Shown here: piece by piece, positions 24,060 to 25,654 of the stretch
How positions within the stretch are numbered: the stretch's first letter is position 1
How the letters are laid out: every line of letters starts with the position of its first letter
Source of the DNA: JBPYFK01 sp051984675
GTDB lineage: Bacteria > Actinomycetota > Actinomycetes > Mycobacteriales > Pseudonocardiaceae
Reading direction: 5' to 3'
Assembly: GCA_051984675.1 (NCBI GenBank)
Contig: JBPYFK010000066.1
Span: forward strand, 1 to 25,654
Length of the DNA stretch: 25,654 nucleotides
Position numbers and translations under genes: made by a program
Notes under the pieces: generated by a model
Databases searched by the model: none
Told to the model about the DNA's origin: nothing
The model's input: the letters and a program-made list of their open reading frames with translations, nothing else

Positions 24060-24497
24060 TCACTGCGCGTCGCGCTGGCAGTCGACGTAGGTGTCGATGG
24101 CGAATGCGATCATGACGGGGCCGAGGGCACCGATGAGCGCGGCCGTGACGGCGGCGAGCACCGCCTGTCCTCCACTAGCGGCGCCAGCAGCCGCGGTGCC
24201 GGCAAGTATCGCCAAGAAAGCCGTGATGCCACGATAAGTGGAGCCGGCGATCGCACGTCGGTACGCCTGCGGATCGACGCGACGACGGCAGGCCGACACA
24301 CACGCGATCAGATTCACCAACGCGGCAATGCTGCAATGAGCGATCCGCGTGGCCAGATCGGACTCGCTGAGCGCGCGGATCACCGTGGTCGTGGTCAGCA
24401 CCAGCGAGCACAGCTCAACCACGAGGCACAGGCTGATGACCACCAGATCCAGTGGGCGTGGGCACCGCGGAGACGACTGACCACTCGTCGACGACAC
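24060..24497 (-). CDS. Hypothetical four-helix membrane protein
   Basis: This 145-residue protein has hydrophobic segments at about 17-38 (LVVISLCLVVELCSLVLTT), 52-69 (AHCSIAALVNLIACVSAC), 90-108 (GITAFLAILAGTAAAG) and 111-134. A basic loop (RRRVDPQAYRR) lies between the second and third. It is likely an inner-membrane protein with both ends inside. I recognise no family. Start GTG 24497 has only a weak CAGG-like site, so the exact N-terminus is uncertain. Neighbours give no functional clue. The 126 bases between it and the 59-residue gene hold nothing recognisable. Confidence 0.6.
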   Translation of the reverse strand: MSSTSGQSSPRCPRPLDLVVISLCLVVELCSLVLTTTTVIRALSESDLATRIAHCSIAALVNLIACVSACRRRVDPQAYRRAIAGSTYRGITAFLAILAGTAAAGAASGGQAVLAAVTAALIGALGPVMIAFAIDTYVDCQRDAQ

Positions 24498-24659
24498 AGA
24501 AAGTCAGCCTGCGGCTGGACCACCGCGGACAAAAGCCTACCGAGGACAAAAACCCCGATCGTGGGATCATGTTGCCTCCCGGCCGATCAGCTATGCCACG
24601 GCGTGGTGTGCACGGCCGCAGGAGCGGGATCGTTGCTGCTTGGTCGCTGTCGAACCTCG

Positions 24660-24687
24660 TTGCATGATGCGGTTGACGGTGTCTAAT
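24660..24687 (+). promoter_or_regulatory. Promoter of the ferredoxin gene
   Basis: TTGCAT (24660-24665) and TCTAAT (24682-24687, 5 of 6 matches to TATAAT) are 16 bases apart. The predicted start near 24694 leaves a leader of about 12 bases that begins with the ribosome site. Confidence 0.45.
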
Positions 24688-24705
24688 CAACCGCAGGAAA
24701 GGCAG

Positions 24706-24903
24706 ATGTTGATGAAGGTCAGCGTGGATCACGACCTCTGCGATGCACGGGGTAGGTGCAACGTGGTTGATCCGGAGGTTTTCACACTCGACGGGGACGG
24801 CTACAGCAGCATCGGCCAGGGGAAACAAGTGCCCGCCGGCAAGGCAGACGCCGCAGAGCAGGGTGTGGAGGTATGCCCCGTGCAGGCACTGCGCATCGAT
24901 TGA
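24706..24903 (+). CDS. Small 3Fe-4S ferredoxin, cytochrome P450 partner type
   Basis: This 65-residue soluble electron carrier has the single-cluster pattern of actinobacterial P450 ferredoxins: Cys12 and Cys18 in LCDARGRC, then PEVFTLDGDGYS, and Cys57 in EVCPVQAL. The fourth cysteine of a 4Fe-4S site is absent, which indicates a 3Fe-4S cluster. Such proteins pass electrons from a ferredoxin reductase to a P450. No P450 or reductase gene is in the window, so the partner is elsewhere. AGGAAAGG (24695-24702) lies 3-5 bases before ATG 24706. ATG 24712, two codons later, is about equally good. The frame continues upstream to 24640, but those residues are not family-like. Confidence 0.9.
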   Translation: MLMKVSVDHDLCDARGRCNVVDPEVFTLDGDGYSSIGQGKQVPAGKADAAEQGVEVCPVQALRID

Positions 24904-24980
24904 CCACCCCATAGATCGGGTCGTCCGCCCCGGCGCGGCAACGGCCTGCCGCTCTGCGCTGCCCAAGGGGCCGGAATAGG

Positions 24981-25014
24981 CGTTGCGTTCCTGGACATGC
25001 CCAGGAACGCGACG
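24981..25014. terminator. Long hairpin between convergent ferredoxin and DUF1918 genes
   Basis: GCGTTCCTGG (24985-24994) pairs perfectly with CCAGGAACGC (25001-25010) around ACATGC. The stem extends to 14 pairs including one G-T. It lies 77 bases after the ferredoxin stop and 82 bases beyond the DUF1918 stop. There is no U-tract, as is common for actinobacterial terminators. Confidence 0.7.
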
Positions 25015-25096
25015 CCGGGAGACGAATTCCTCAGCTGGTAGGTCGGTAGGCTCCCCCGCCAGCCGCAGCACGGCCCACTGGGCTGACGCCACGGGA

Positions 25097-25297
25097 TCAG
25101 GAACCGGGTCGAGCGCCGGACGTCTCGATCTCGCAGTCGCCACCCGGGTAAAACAGGCGCTGATGCCCGTCATGAAAGCGTACCCAGTAGGGCGGTCGTC
25201 CGTTCTCGCCTCGGACCTCCATGATCGTGCCGGTGCGGTCCGGCTGCCCCTCCGTGCGGCCATGCACGCGAAGCTGATCACCCACTGCTGCCTGCAT
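25097..25297 (-). CDS. DUF1918 domain protein
   Basis: This 66-residue protein begins MQAAVGDQLRVHGRTEGQPD and continues with RTGTIMEVRG, PPYWVRFHDGH and RLFYPGGD. This is the full DUF1918 pattern, a small beta-barrel (SH3-like) domain widespread in Actinobacteria with unknown function. It may bind nucleic acid or protein, but no role is established. Start ATG 25297 has AAGGAGG 3 bases upstream. The frame extends to 25363, but those residues are not family-like. A dyad TGGAA-ACG-TTCCA at 25314-25326 lies just upstream and could be an operator. Confidence 0.88.
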   Translation of the reverse strand: MQAAVGDQLRVHGRTEGQPDRTGTIMEVRGENGRPPYWVRFHDGHQRLFYPGGDCEIETSGARPGS

Positions 25298-25313
25298 CTG
25301 CCTCCTTCCGCGT

Positions 25314-25326
25314 TGGAAACGTTCCA
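25314..25326 (-). promoter_or_regulatory. Operator-like dyad upstream of DUF1918 gene
   Basis: TGGAA-ACG-TTCCA has perfect 5-base arms and lies 17 bases from the ATG, where a bound protein would block transcription or the leader. The regulator is unknown. Confidence 0.35.
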
Positions 25327-25344
25327 CACCCCCTATGCCCATAA

Positions 25345-25654
25345 CACAGCTCTGGGATAGCAATCCAGTCCGCCGCGAAGAACGCCCCGTTTGCCGGAAT
25401 TCTTCCCGCCGCCTTTACCGGAGGCGACCGGGCCGTCGCCGTCACCGGCGATGGCGCCAACGACGCCCCGGCCATCCGCATCGCCGACATCGGCCTCGCC
25501 CTCGGCGAAAACGCCACCCCCGCCGCCCGCGACGCCGCCGACGTCGTCATCACCGACGAACGCATCGAGACCATCGTCGACGCCATCGTCGAGGGCCGCG
25601 GCATGTGGTCGTCGGTACGCGATGCGTTGGCGTTGCTGCTCGGCGGCAACCTCG
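25345..25654 (+). pseudogene. P-type ATPase C-terminal part, no start visible, cut by window end
   Basis: A plus frame open from just after a TAA at 25342-25344 reads IAIQSAAKNAPFAG, then RAVAVTGDGANDAPAIRIAD, IGLALGENATPAARDAADVV, and VEGRGMWSSVRDALALLLGG to the window end. TGDGANDA is the hinge motif of the P domain in P-type cation pumps, and the following residues match mycobacterial CtpI-like pumps. The N-terminal two thirds, including the DKTGT phosphorylation site, are missing. No ATG, GTG or TTG with a ribosome site precedes the homologous part. It is either a 5'-deleted relic or a segment after a rearrangement. The part beyond the window is unknown. Confidence 0.75.

Noticed and set aside
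24983..25360. Plus-strand frame of 125 codons
   Set aside because: It is antisense to the DUF1918 gene and has no ribosome site or family-like sequence.

Overview
The window is high-GC DNA with GTG and TTG starts, tight ATGA overlaps, and actinobacterial families such as DUF1918, DUF1622, a ROK regulator beside a sugar ABC operon, and YncE-phosphoesterase fusions. This suggests a soil or plant-associated actinomycete, probably of the Pseudonocardiales. That placement is inferred from gene content only.

Left part (1-8027): a minus-strand alpha-glucoside uptake and breakdown operon. In transcription order it encodes a binding lipoprotein, a MalF-type permease, a MalG-type permease, a GH13 alpha-glucosidase and a MalK-type ATPase. 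The start of an aldo/keto reductase follows at the window edge. A divergent ROK repressor-type gene lies upstream across a 492-base control region. The gene order matches the agl operons of other bacteria. A strong hairpin sits between the binding-protein gene and the first permease gene.

Middle part (8028-12354): an eroded stretch. It holds a frameshifted stub of a second GH13 enzyme, the tail of an MFS transporter, an intact acyl-CoA synthetase, probable relics of an integrase and two transposases, an intact orphan CheB methylesterase, and a repeat-hairpin-repeat structure.

Right-middle part (12355-20925): a secreted two-domain esterase, a truncated rve-type transposase abutting a DUF1622 membrane gene (itself frameshifted near its end), then a minus-strand three-gene operon. 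This operon encodes a BcrA-like exporter ATPase, an ABC-2 permease with an extracytoplasmic C-terminal domain, and a membrane-anchored YncE beta-propeller/phosphoesterase. It is the best candidate for an undescribed functional unit.

Right part (20926-25654): a GntR regulator and ACC deaminase operon with a predicted leaderless promoter, two convergent small genes, a small membrane protein, an orphan 3Fe-4S ferredoxin, a DUF1918 protein, and a P-type ATPase C-terminal fragment that runs off the end and has no visible start.
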